A stretch of 15,141 nt of DNA. Source: Candidatus Nomurabacteria bacterium (GTDB taxonomy: Bacteria; Patescibacteriota; Saccharimonadia; Saccharimonadales; Saccharimonadaceae). Shown piece by piece: positions 5,973 to 12,201 of this stretch. The stretch covers positions 1 through 15,141 of the forward strand of contig JAISDN010000050.1 of assembly GCA_031264785.1 (NCBI GenBank), given 5' to 3'. Position numbers and translations under genes: made by a program. Every line of letters begins with the position of its first letter. Positions within the stretch are counted from its first letter, which is position 1. Below the pieces are notes generated by a model. The model saw nothing but the letters and a program-made list of their open reading frames with translations, had not been told where the DNA came from and ran no database searches.

Positions 5973-7004
5973 TCAGGCGCGGCGCAGGCCGACGGCAGTT
6001 TGAACTTTATAAAGTTTGCGTTCCGCGATTTTGTTCATTTTGGCTTCGGATTTGGCTAAGGCCTTCAGGACGTAATCGTCGGAAATGGCGGCCACGCGGT
6101 TTTGAAAGTCGGTTAAAAACATATAAACTTCGTCGGCCACGACTTTTTTGAAATCGCCATAGCGAGTTTTACCGACCCATTCTTTATTGACTTCGGCTTG
6201 GGATTTTCCAGAGAGTAAGGCGAGGATTTGCAGCAGGCTAGACATGCCGGGCTGGTTTTCAAAATCAAAATTGATAACTCCCACGCTGTCGGTGGTGGCG
6301 CTGAGAATTTTTTTAACAGCCGTGTCGGGATCGTCAGACAGCAGAATTTTGGCGTTTTCGGACGGGTCAGATTTGCTCATTTTTTTGGTCGGGTCGGTTA
6401 GGCTACGGATTCTTAGGCCTTTATCACGGCCCATAAATTTACTTTGCTCAGCAGTCGGCGCCGGTACCGTGAAAAGTTCTTGACCGAACTTATTATTCAT
6501 CCGCAGAGCAATGTCGCGGGTGATTTCCAGATGCTGAAACTGGTCTTCGCCAAGCGGCACGTATTTGGCGTCGTAAAGCAAAATATCGGCCGCCATTAGG
6601 ACGGGATAATTAAACAAACCGACTGTGATGCTGTCGGTCTGACCGGCGGATTTGTCCTTGAACTGGGTCATCCGGCTCATTTCGCCAAAATAAGTAAAAC
6701 AATCCAAAATCCAAGTCATTTCGCTGTGGGCCGGAATAAAACTTTGGCGGTAAACGTCAATGTTGTCGCGCTCAATATCAAGGCCAGCCGCCAGATAATA
6801 TTTGACGCCGCGCAGAATATTTTCGTAAAGCGTGGCGTGGTCGATTGGCGTGGTAAAACTGTGCAAATCCGGCACAAACATATTGATTTGGTGAGTGGCG
6901 GCGTGGCGATTGGACAGCTCCACCATCGGCACATAAGCCCCCAAATAGTTACCGAGCGTCGGCTCTTCATTGGCGCGCACACCAGTCAGGATTACGTCTT
7001 TCAT
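5973..7004 (-). CDS. trpS: Tryptophanyl-tRNA synthetase
   Basis: Class I aminoacyl-tRNA synthetase that charges tRNA-Trp. The 343-residue protein has the HIGH-like motif TLGNYLGA (residues 16-23), the TrpRS segment NYPVLMAADILLYDA with the conserved Asp at 140, GEDQFQHLE (152-160), and KKMSKS (207-212), followed by a helical anticodon-binding domain. The length is normal for bacterial TrpRS (about 330-345). It heads the operon trpS / Cys-rich protein / pseudouridine synthase / holB. An extended -10 box ends six bases before the ATG, and no Shine-Dalgarno is present, so the mRNA is predicted to be leaderless. The last codons overlap a copy of the TTTATAAA palindrome (KLYKV). Confidence 0.97.
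   Translation of the reverse strand: MKDVILTGVRANEEPTLGNYLGAYVPMVELSNRHAATHQINMFVPDLHSFTTPIDHATLYENILRGVKYYLAAGLDIERDNIDVYRQSFIPAHSEMTWILDCFTYFGEMSRMTQFKDKSAGQTDSITVGLFNYPVLMAADILLYDAKYVPLGEDQFQHLEITRDIALRMNNKFGQELFTVPAPTAEQSKFMGRDKGLRIRSLTDPTKKMSKSDPSENAKILLSDDPDTAVKKILSATTDSVGVINFDFENQPGMSSLLQILALLSGKSQAEVNKEWVGKTRYGDFKKVVADEVYMFLTDFQNRVAAISDDYVLKALAKSEAKMNKIAERKLYKVQTAVGLRRA
6003..6016. repeat. 14-bp palindrome, copy 3 of the TTTATAAA family
   Basis: AACTTTATAAAGTT lies inside the 3' end of trpS. It is read in a different codon frame from copy 1, so shared peptide sequence cannot explain the repeat. Confidence 0.75.
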
Positions 7005-7010
7005 ATTATT

Positions 7011-7019
7011 ATTTTACCA
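7011..7019 (-). promoter_or_regulatory. Extended -10 promoter of trpS, leaderless
   Basis: TGGTAAAAT on the minus strand ends at 7011, and six bases separate it from the ATG at 7004. A weak -35 (TTTCAA) lies 17 bp upstream. No Shine-Dalgarno precedes the start. Confidence 0.6.
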
Positions 7020-7063
7020 CAATTTTTTGAGCTTTGAAACCGAAATATTCTTTGGGGTTTACC

Positions 7064-7090
7064 AAATTATTAGGTCTCACCTAATAATTT
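7064..7090. repeat. Hairpin repeat copy 1 (ATTAGGT-CTC-ACCTAAT)
   Basis: A perfect 12-bp inverted repeat (7064-7075 with 7079-7090) surrounds the 3-nt loop CTC. It lies between the unknown gene at 7165 and the trpS promoter. It could terminate or insulate transcription; its three copies suggest a dispersed element. Confidence 0.75.
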
Positions 7091-7112
7091 TATTCTTCTG
7101 GGTGTAAGCTGG

Positions 7113-7137
7113 GATTATTGGGTCTCACCTAATAATC
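7113..7137. repeat. Hairpin repeat copy 2
   Basis: An 11-bp inverted repeat with one G-T position around the same CTC loop (7113-7123 with 7127-7137), 22 bp from copy 1. It begins about 28 nt after the stop codon of the unknown gene at 7165. Confidence 0.7.
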
Positions 7138-7164
7138 GTATTATACTTGATCTCGCTTCGAAAC

Positions 7165-7692
7165 TTATTCGATTTTATAAACCGATATGGGATTTATTGT
7201 AAGCTTCGAGTCTATTACATTATCATATTCATCGCGACGTTCCCACTCATCGCAAGATGTTTCGGCTAAAAATGCAGTTCCTTCTGGTGGAGTATCACTT
7301 TCGTCGCCGTGCATTGCATCCGGTATATCAACTAGTTTATTGAAATCTGCATCGAATGGCATTGAGATCATTTGCCACTGAGCGTACTCTCCACTGCCAT
7401 CTTCATCAGTATTAGACCCCGCCATAGCCGTTACGGGGGTTGTATTAGGACCCTCTCCATACTGTCGTTTTTGTAAAGTGACAAATTTGCCAATATCTTC
7501 AAATGAAACCGGAGTATCAGAGTCTGCCCCAAATGCCTCTCGAATAATGGGAGCTTTGCTTTCGACAAATTCTTTCATCTCTTCGTACTTCTGCATTAGC
7601 CTCCAGATTCTTTCGCCACTTTCTTTGTCAATTTGATTTTTTGGGATTTTGATCCCATTAAGCGTAATTTTTTGATTTGGAAATTCTTCCAT
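7165..7692 (-). CDS. Hypothetical acidic protein
   Basis: A 175-residue protein that I do not recognise. The start is supported by a GAGAGGGG Shine-Dalgarno five bases before the ATG. It has no signal peptide, membrane segment or Cys cluster (a single Cys), and is rich in Asp and Glu. The first third contains a likely helix (GERIWRLMQKYEEMKEFVES); the middle has a low-complexity loop (AGSNTDEDGSGEYAQW); the C-terminus looks beta-rich (WERRDEYDNVIDSKLTI). It sits alone between the ribosomal operon and trpS, flanked by the hairpin repeats, with an unusually long leader of about 170 nt that has alternative RNA structures. The style resembles accessory genes elsewhere in the window, for example the one at 14006, but without clear similarity. 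Confidence 0.65.
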   Translation of the reverse strand: MEEFPNQKITLNGIKIPKNQIDKESGERIWRLMQKYEEMKEFVESKAPIIREAFGADSDTPVSFEDIGKFVTLQKRQYGEGPNTTPVTAMAGSNTDEDGSGEYAQWQMISMPFDADFNKLVDIPDAMHGDESDTPPEGTAFLAETSCDEWERRDEYDNVIDSKLTINPISVYKIE

Positions 7693-7750
7693 ATCGTCCC
7701 CTCTCTAAAGTTTATCATTATTGTTATTGCTTGGTCGCTAAACTTAAAAC

Positions 7751-7866
7751 GACACCGCAAGGTGTCTAACTTCCATTCGCAAACGAGAGCATTGCCCTTT
7801 ATGCTTATGCGGTGCCGTTTCACAGGCAATACATAAACATCGTTTGTTTACAAAAAAGTTAGACAC
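7751..7866 (-). ncRNA. Structured leader or small RNA with mutually exclusive stems
   Basis: On the minus strand the predicted transcript begins near 7864. Its 5' end can pair over 11 bp with 7762-7772 (GTGTCTAACTT/AAGTTAGACAC), enclosing nested stems 7840-7846/7780-7786 (7 bp) and 7825-7830/7791-7796 (6 bp). The 3' arm of the outer stem overlaps a second hairpin, GACACC-TTGC-GGTGTC (7751-7766), which is followed by GTTTT like a weak intrinsic terminator. The two folds exclude each other, as in attenuators and riboswitches. The unknown gene starts 59 nt further on. No known riboswitch, SRP, 6S or tmRNA signature is visible. A free-standing small RNA ending at the second hairpin is equally possible. 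Confidence 0.4.
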
Positions 7867-7945
7867 TCCTAGTATAGCATAAAATAAACAAGAAACACAA
7901 AAAGTGTCGATCAAAATGCGCCTCAATGATTGCATATACTAGGAG
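7866..7945. repeat. Long-range inverted repeat CTCCTAGTATA / TATACTAGGAG
   Basis: Arms 7866-7876 and 7935-7945 are perfect 11-bp inverted copies, extendable to about 15 bp with one bulged base. Each contains a TATACT followed by AGGAG on opposite strands, facing outward. The left arm coincides with the -10 of the leader RNA. Confidence 0.6.
7871..7879 (-). promoter_or_regulatory. Extended -10 promoter of the leader RNA / unknown gene
   Basis: TGCTATACT on the minus strand, inside the 13-mer TTATGCTATACTA that recurs exactly at the promoter of the second surface-protein gene (13967-13979 region). Predicted start near 7864. A weak TTGTGT lies 18 bp upstream. Confidence 0.5.
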
Positions 7946-7946
7946 C

Positions 7947-7965
7947 TATTAGGTCTCACCTAATA
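7947..7965. repeat. Hairpin repeat copy 3
   Basis: TATTAGGT-CTC-ACCTAATA, an 8-bp perfect inverted repeat with the same loop as copies 1 and 2. It lies between the leader promoter region and the terminator of the ribosomal operon. The rest of 7693-8049 holds no gene I can support. Confidence 0.7.
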
Positions 7966-7980
7966 ATTTAGTGCTCTAAG

Positions 7981-8019
7981 AAAAAACAAAAACCACCTTC
8001 GATAACAGGGGTGGTTTTT
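7981..8019 (-). terminator. Intrinsic terminator of the ribosomal operon
   Basis: A 10-bp stem (AAAAACCACC at 8019-8010 on the minus strand with GGTGGTTTTT at 7997-7988) with a 12-nt loop is followed by G and six T. It lies about 30 nt after the rpsI stop codon. Confidence 0.85.
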
Positions 8020-8023
8020 GGTG

Positions 8024-8039
8024 AAACTTTATAAAGTTT
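8024..8039. repeat. 16-bp palindrome, copy 4 of the TTTATAAA family
   Basis: AAACTTTATAAAGTTT is perfectly self-complementary. It lies in the untranslated gap between the rpsI stop codon and the operon terminator, so this copy is not constrained by coding. Confidence 0.8.
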
Positions 8040-8049
8040 TGCAGATACT

Positions 8050-8448
8050 TTAACGTTTCGAGAATTGTTCTTTTTTGCGGGCGCCGCGTAGGCCGTATTT
8101 TTTGCGTTCGACCATTCGGGAGTCGCGACGCAGGAAGCCGGCTTTGGACAGCGTGCCTTTGAGGTCTTCACTAACGGTGGCCAGAGCTTTTGATATGGCT
8201 AGTTTGATAGCGTCGACTTGGCCGCTGATGCCGCCGCCTTTAACCAAAATTGTGACGTCGAAGTCTTTTTGCTTTTCAACAAGGGCTAGCGGGTCGGTTA
8301 ATTCGGCTTCGAGGGCTTTATTGCCGCTCAAATATTCGGCGGCCGGTTTGCCGTTGATGGTGATTTGGCCTTTGCCGGCGAATAAGCGCGCCGTAGCGGT
8401 GGCTTCTTTGCGGCGACCCAAACCGTAGAAATAGCTTTTTTCTGCCAT
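8050..8448 (-). CDS. rpsI: Ribosomal protein S9 (uS9)
   Basis: Small-subunit protein whose C-terminal tail reaches the P-site tRNA. The 132 residues show the family start YFYGLGRRKEATATARLF, the GGGISGQVDAIKLAISKAL helix, the FLRRDSRMVERKKYGLRGARKKEQFSKR tail split here as FLRRDSRMVERKKYG and LRGARKKEQFSKR, and the universal SKR ending. Its ATG overlaps the rplM stop as TAATG, so translation is coupled to L13, its usual partner. It is the last gene of the operon, followed by a clear intrinsic terminator. Confidence 0.98.
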   Translation of the reverse strand: MAEKSYFYGLGRRKEATATARLFAGKGQITINGKPAAEYLSGNKALEAELTDPLALVEKQKDFDVTILVKGGGISGQVDAIKLAISKALATVSEDLKGTLSKAGFLRRDSRMVERKKYGLRGARKKEQFSKR

Positions 8449-8918
8449 TATTTACCTTCTTTCTGGTTATTTTGACTGGATTTCGCATCGGGGCGCGGAA
8501 TGACAATTGTAGTTGGATTTTGAGCAGCGTGATCGTGTTCGGCGCCAGCAAAAACTCGCAAACGGGCCATCCGATTGGGCTGTAATTTATTCTTGGGCAA
8601 CATACCTTTGACGGCGTTTTCAATAACCTTCACCATGCCGATTTTGCCGGCGGTTTTTTCTTTGATGCCGCTGGGATAGCCGCTGTAGGAATAGTATTTT
8701 TTGTCGCTCAATTTGGCGCCAGTCAGGGCCGCTTGGTCGGCGTTAATAATCACCACGTAGTCGCCGCTGTCCATATGAGGCGTAAAGCTGGGCTGATATT
8801 TGCCGGTCAAACGCGTGGCCACAAAAGTCGCGAGGCGCCCGACGGGCAAGCCGGCAGCGTCGATTAAAATCCATTGGTGTTCGACTTCGCCGCTTTTTTT
8901 GCTATAGGTTTTAAACAT
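8448..8918 (-). CDS. rplM: Ribosomal protein L13 (uL13)
   Basis: Large-subunit protein needed early in 50S assembly. Visible family features are HQWILIDAAGLPVGRLAT near the start, SGDYVVIINAD, KKYYSYSGYPSGIKEKTAG and the VKGMLPKNKL segment. The last 25 residues form a basic, Gln/Asn-rich tail. Two ATG codons lie in tandem at 8921 and 8918. The GGAGG Shine-Dalgarno is four bases from the first and seven from the second, so the second is chosen; the difference is one residue. The start overlaps the rplQ stop (TGATG), and the stop overlaps the rpsI start (TAATG). Confidence 0.97.
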   Translation of the reverse strand: MFKTYSKKSGEVEHQWILIDAAGLPVGRLATFVATRLTGKYQPSFTPHMDSGDYVVIINADQAALTGAKLSDKKYYSYSGYPSGIKEKTAGKIGMVKVIENAVKGMLPKNKLQPNRMARLRVFAGAEHDHAAQNPTTIVIPRPDAKSSQNNQKEGK

Positions 8919-9370
8919 CATTTGTCCTCCTTTTTGGCAGTTGGTGAAGTTTTAGCAGCTGGTTTTTCCTCTGTTGGAGTGGCCTCAGCGGCTTCACTTG
9001 GTGAAGTTTTGATTTCGTCCACAAACTCGATTGTAGCCATTTCGGCATTGTCGCCGACGCGATTTTCGTCTAATTTTTTGATGCGCAAATAGCCGCTGTT
9101 GCGTTTAATTTGCGGCGCCACCACGTCGACTAGGAAATTGCCTAGCCGAACATCAGACAAGGCCGCGATCACCCGCCGCCGACTCGACAAGTCGCCCTTA
9201 CGAGCTTTTGAAATAACTTTTTCCATTTTTGGCCGCAATTCTTTAGCCTTTGGCAAAGTAGTAGTAATACTAGTGTGAATCACCAAAGATTTCATCAAAC
9301 CGCGCAACAGCGCGCGCCGTTGATCTCTTTCCCGCCCGAACTTCCGACCTTTATATCCGTGACGATGCAT
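8918..9370 (-). CDS. rplQ: Ribosomal protein L17 (bL17)
   Basis: Large-subunit protein near the exit tunnel. It starts MHRHGYKGRKFGRERDQR and continues with ALLRGLMKSLVIHTSITTT and KAKELRPKMEKVISKARKGD, all typical. The core ends around residue 120; a further 30 residues form an Ala/Thr/Glu/Lys-rich low-complexity tail (ATPTEEKPAAKTSPTAKKE). Its ATG directly abuts the rpoA stop (TAAATG) with no spacer, as is common for the rpoA-rplQ pair. Confidence 0.97.
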   Translation of the reverse strand: MHRHGYKGRKFGRERDQRRALLRGLMKSLVIHTSITTTLPKAKELRPKMEKVISKARKGDLSSRRRVIAALSDVRLGNFLVDVVAPQIKRNSGYLRIKKLDENRVGDNAEMATIEFVDEIKTSPSEAAEATPTEEKPAAKTSPTAKKEDK

Positions 9371-10300
9371 TTAAAACTCCAATTCCGCGATTCGCTTGCT
9401 GACTTCTTCGAAAGCCGTCTTGCCGAAACCTTTTAAGTTTTCCATTTCGCCACTGTTATACAAAGTTACCAAGTCGCCGACGGATTTGACGTCGCCGTTA
9501 GTTAGAGCGTTCAAAGTGCGGGCTGTGAAATCGAGTTCTTCGATTGGCAAGTCCAGCACCGAAGTGTCGTCTTGTGGAATTTCCGCTTCCACCATTGTGG
9601 CGGCTTCAACTGTAGTTGAACCGGCCAGTGCCGTGTATTGATTAACCAAAATCGCGGCGGCTTCTTCGAAAGCCTGCTTAGGCGTGATGGAGCCGTCGGT
9701 GTCGATGGTGATAATCAGCTTATCATAGTCGGCGTTTTGGCCAACCCGAGTTTTTTCAACGTTGTAACGCACTCGCACAATGGGGCTAAACATCGCGTCC
9801 AGCGCAATCATATCGCTGTGGCGACGGCTGACCGATGAATCTTCGATTGTCAAGTAGCCGCGACCGTTGTCGACCACCAAATTCATATCGATTTTGGCTT
9901 TGGGGTCGTCGATGGTGCAAATCAGGGCGTCTTTGTCGACGATTTCGATGTCGGCATTAGCGCTGATATCGGCCGCCGTAACTTCGCCGGCGCCTTTTTT
10001 GCTGAGCGTCAACTCGACTGGCCGCTCGCTATGCGATTTGACGGCCACGTTTTTCAGATTAATCATAATCTCGACGACGTCTTCTTTAACGCCTTTTAGC
10101 GTGGTGAATTCGTGAGTCGCGCCGGCCACTTTGAAAGCCACGATAGCCGCTCCTTCAATTGACGACAGCAAAACCCGCCGCAGCGAATTGCCGAGTGTAT
10201 TACCATAGCCGGTATACAGAGGCTCAATCGTAAAAATCGCGCTGTTTTTGCCGTTACTTTTAACGTCGCTCAGCTTTGGATTGTTGATTGATTTTGACAT
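9371..10300 (-). CDS. rpoA: RNA polymerase alpha subunit
   Basis: Forms the dimer that nucleates RNA polymerase assembly and contacts promoters. The N-terminal domain (about 1-230) shows FTIEPLYTGYGNTLGNSLRR, HEFTTLKGVKEDVVEIMINL, and NGRGYL. After a linker (about 228-250), the C-terminal domain contains ELDFTARTLNALTNGDVKSVGDLV and LKGFGKTAFEEV. Aligned to the E. coli alpha-CTD, the DNA-contacting Arg265 and Asn268 are kept (here Arg261 and Asn264), so UP-element binding looks possible, while Lys271 is replaced by Thr. Length 309 is slightly below the usual 315-330. It follows rpsD by 22 nt behind an AAGGGAAGGGAA ribosome binding site. Confidence 0.98.
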   Translation of the reverse strand: MSKSINNPKLSDVKSNGKNSAIFTIEPLYTGYGNTLGNSLRRVLLSSIEGAAIVAFKVAGATHEFTTLKGVKEDVVEIMINLKNVAVKSHSERPVELTLSKKGAGEVTAADISANADIEIVDKDALICTIDDPKAKIDMNLVVDNGRGYLTIEDSSVSRRHSDMIALDAMFSPIVRVRYNVEKTRVGQNADYDKLIITIDTDGSITPKQAFEEAAAILVNQYTALAGSTTVEAATMVEAEIPQDDTSVLDLPIEELDFTARTLNALTNGDVKSVGDLVTLYNSGEMENLKGFGKTAFEEVSKRIAELEF

Positions 10301-10322
10301 TTTATTCCCTTCCCTTTCTTAT

Positions 10323-10940
10323 TTAGCGTGAGTAATACTCAACAATTAATTGTTCATTGATATCTTGTTCGGCTTCTTCGCGGGTTGGCGTGCCGGTAAT
10401 TTTGATGGTCATTTTTTTGGGATCGGCTTTGAGCCAGCCAATGTTGACCGCGGCGGCGTCTTTGACGATTTCGCCAAGACCTTTAAAATAGCCGCTAGTT
10501 TTGGACTTTGGCCGAACTTCAATTTCGTCGCTAACTTTGACGCGAATCGATGGGATGTCGACGCGGCGACCGTTCAAAGTGAAATGGCCGTGACTAACTA
10601 GTTGGCGCGAAGCTCGGCGAGTGTTGGCAAAACCAGCTCGATAAACCACATTGTCAAGCCGCAGTTCCAATAACTTCAACAAGTTTTCACCAGACAGACC
10701 GCTCATTTTATCGGCTTCCTTCATTAAGTTTGAAAATTGTTTTTCCAGCAAGCCATACATCCGGCGAACTTTTTGCTTTTCGCGCAGCTGAGTCAAATAC
10801 AGCGACGGTTTGCCAGCGCGGCCGTGGGCGTGTTGGCCGGGAATGCCGCTTTTTCTGACCATAACTTTATTAGCTTTGGGGGCCAGCGCCACGCCTTCGC
10901 GGCGACTCTGTTTTACAATTGGACTTCTATCTCGTGCCAT
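10323..10940 (-). CDS. rpsD: Ribosomal protein S4 (uS4), zinc-free form
   Basis: Primary 16S rRNA-binding protein of the 30S body. The 205 residues contain KSGIPGQHAHGRAGKPS, the S4 RNA-binding domain (LLELRLDNVVYRAGFANTRR, ASRQLVSHGHFTLNGRRVDIPS), and the C-terminal EQLIVEYYSR. The N-terminus reads MARDRSPIVKQSRREGVAL: the zinc-binding Cys of the C+ type are all absent. The ATG overlaps the rpsK stop (TAATG), indicating translational coupling. In other bacteria S4 can repress this operon by binding its mRNA; nothing here shows that directly. Confidence 0.98.
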   Translation of the reverse strand: MARDRSPIVKQSRREGVALAPKANKVMVRKSGIPGQHAHGRAGKPSLYLTQLREKQKVRRMYGLLEKQFSNLMKEADKMSGLSGENLLKLLELRLDNVVYRAGFANTRRASRQLVSHGHFTLNGRRVDIPSIRVKVSDEIEVRPKSKTSGYFKGLGEIVKDAAAVNIGWLKADPKKMTIKITGTPTREEAEQDINEQLIVEYYSR

Positions 10941-11413
10941 TATGCTCTCCTCTGTTTCTTGGGCCGAACGCCGCCGTGCGGAATGCCCGTTACGTCGGTG
11001 ATACTGTTGATAACCATATCGTGATTTAGGATGGCTCGGACTGAGGCGTCGCGCCCCAAACCTACACCTTTTACAAAAACGTCGACTTTGGTTAAGCCGA
11101 AGTTATTTTTAGCGACTTCGGCGGCTTTATCGACGGCGATTTGGGCGGCATAAGCCGTGCCTTTTTTAGAACCGCGAAAACCGCAAGCGCCAGCGCTCGA
11201 AGCTGCCAAAATATTACCATTGACGTCGGCAAAACTGACGATGGTGTTGTTGAAAGTCGCTTGAATGTGAGCTTGACCAATCGGCACGCTGCGTTTGACC
11301 TTGCGACCGCGTTTTTTGGGCGCGGGCTTGCTGGTCGATTCTTGGCTAGCGGCGTCGGTCGCGGTCGTCGCGACTTCTTCCTCTGTAGTAGTTTTCTTAA
11401 TCTCTTCTGTCAT
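10940..11413 (-). CDS. rpsK: Ribosomal protein S11 (uS11) with N-terminal extension
   Basis: Small-subunit platform protein near the decoding centre. The core shows AHIQATFNNTIVSFADVNGN, SSAGACGFRGSKKGTAYAAQ, VKGVGLGRDASVRAI and the C-terminal TDVTGIPHGGVRPKKQRRA. About 30 residues before the core form an acidic Thr/Glu/Ala-rich leader (MTEEIKKTTTEEEVATTAT) followed by basic residues; usual bacterial S11 is about 129 residues against 157 here. The long start is supported by AAGGAA seven bases before the ATG. It follows rpsM after 9 nt and overlaps rpsD by one base. Confidence 0.97.
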   Translation of the reverse strand: MTEEIKKTTTEEEVATTATDAASQESTSKPAPKKRGRKVKRSVPIGQAHIQATFNNTIVSFADVNGNILAASSAGACGFRGSKKGTAYAAQIAVDKAAEVAKNNFGLTKVDVFVKGVGLGRDASVRAILNHDMVINSITDVTGIPHGGVRPKKQRRA

Positions 11414-11422
11414 AATATTCCT

Positions 11423-11809
11423 TTAGGTCTTACTGGCCGCCTTTGGTTGCGCGCCGCCAATGGCGATGCGTTTGCCGCGCTTGGTGCGGGCGTTAGTGCG
11501 GGTGCGTTGGCCACGCGCCGGCAGATTTTTGGTATGCCGTTCGCCGCGATAGCTTTTGATGTCGCGTAGCCGCTTAATATTGCCCACCACGCGTCGCCGC
11601 AAATCGCCTTCGGTAACATATTCGTTATCAATAACTTCGCGGATTTTTTGCTCTTCGGCTGCAGTCAAATCCTTGACGCGTTTGTATGGATCGACCTTAG
11701 CCTTTGCCAAAATATCCATTGCGTGCTGTCGCCCAATACCGTAAATATAAGTCAACGATATCCGGACTTGTTTGTCCGCAGGAACTTCAATGTTTGAAAA
11801 TCGCGCCAT
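11423..11809 (-). CDS. rpsM: Ribosomal protein S13 (uS13)
   Basis: Head protein of the 30S subunit that contacts P-site tRNA and L5. The 128-residue protein begins MARFSNIEVPADKQVRISLT, has the helix-two-turn-helix GIGRQHAMDILAKA, and ends with the classic RGERHTKNLPARGQRTRTN followed by a basic tail (KRGKRIAIGG). Its ATG lies one base after the rpmJ stop (TAAGATG), and an AGGCAGGG ribosome binding site lies within the end of rpmJ. Confidence 0.98.
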   Translation of the reverse strand: MARFSNIEVPADKQVRISLTYIYGIGRQHAMDILAKAKVDPYKRVKDLTAAEEQKIREVIDNEYVTEGDLRRRVVGNIKRLRDIKSYRGERHTKNLPARGQRTRTNARTKRGKRIAIGGAQPKAASKT

Positions 11810-11810
11810 C

Positions 11811-11927
11811 TTAGCCCTGCCTTTGCTTGTTTTTGGGTTTTTTCTTGTTTATGACATAAAGTCGGCCTTTGCGGCGGACTAATTTGTCATCTGGACTGAT
11901 TTTTTTGACGCTTGCGCGGACTTTCAT
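11811..11927 (-). CDS. rpmJ: Ribosomal protein L36 (bL36), zinc-free form
   Basis: A 38-residue protein reading MKVRASVKKISPDDKLVRRK, then GRLYVINKKKPKNKQRQG. Length and register match the C+ E. coli L36 exactly, but all four zinc ligands are replaced: Cys11 to Ser, Cys14 to Asp, Cys27 to Asn and His33 to Asn. It is therefore a zinc-free version on the C+ backbone, not the longer YkgO-type paralogue. An AAAGGAA ribosome binding site precedes the ATG at 11927. It lies between infA (25 nt) and rpsM (1 nt), the usual position. Confidence 0.97.
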   Translation of the reverse strand: MKVRASVKKISPDDKLVRRKGRLYVINKKKPKNKQRQG

Positions 11928-11952
11928 TCAGTTCCTTTCTGGCAAAAAACCT

Positions 11953-12186
11953 TTAATTATTATCTTCTTTTAGTCGAAAGGTGATTCTGCCCTTAGTGAG
12001 ATCATAAGGGGTCATCTCAACTTCGACTCTGTCGCCCGGAACTAGTTTGATATAGTTCTTGCGCATCTTTCCTGATACGTGAGCAACAATAGTATGGCCA
12101 TTCTCCAGAGATACCACAAATTGAGCAGAAGGCAGCGTCTCCACTACCTTTCCAATCATCTTGATGACTTCTTTGGTATTGGCCAT
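11953..12186 (-). CDS. infA: Translation initiation factor IF-1
   Basis: Single OB-fold protein that binds the ribosomal A site during initiation. From ATG at 12186 it has 77 residues: KEVIKMIGKVVETLPSAQFV, NGHTIVAHVSGKMRKNYIKL, GDRVEVEMTPYDLTKGRIT, all IF-1 hallmarks. There is no Shine-Dalgarno. An in-frame TTG at 12195 (adding Met-Asn-Asn) lies exactly six bases after the TATAAT box, so a leaderless TTG start is possible. A still longer frame back to 12243 would run through the promoter and is rejected. It is the first gene of the operon; adk, map and secY, which often precede it, are not here. Confidence 0.96.
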   Translation of the reverse strand: MANTKEVIKMIGKVVETLPSAQFVVSLENGHTIVAHVSGKMRKNYIKLVPGDRVEVEMTPYDLTKGRITFRLKEDNN

Positions 12187-12201
12187 ATTATTCAAGAAAG
12201 G

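Noticed and set aside
7744..7935. A 63-codon minus-strand frame across the leader region
   Set aside because: It runs through the predicted promoter and both stems, has no ribosome binding site and no recognisable sequence; the base pattern is better explained by RNA structure.
9400..9480. Loss of the DNA-contacting Arg/Asn in the RNA polymerase alpha C-terminal domain
   Set aside because: A first alignment suggested Arg265 was missing, but aligning from the conserved GDLV shows both Arg265 and Asn268 equivalents are present.
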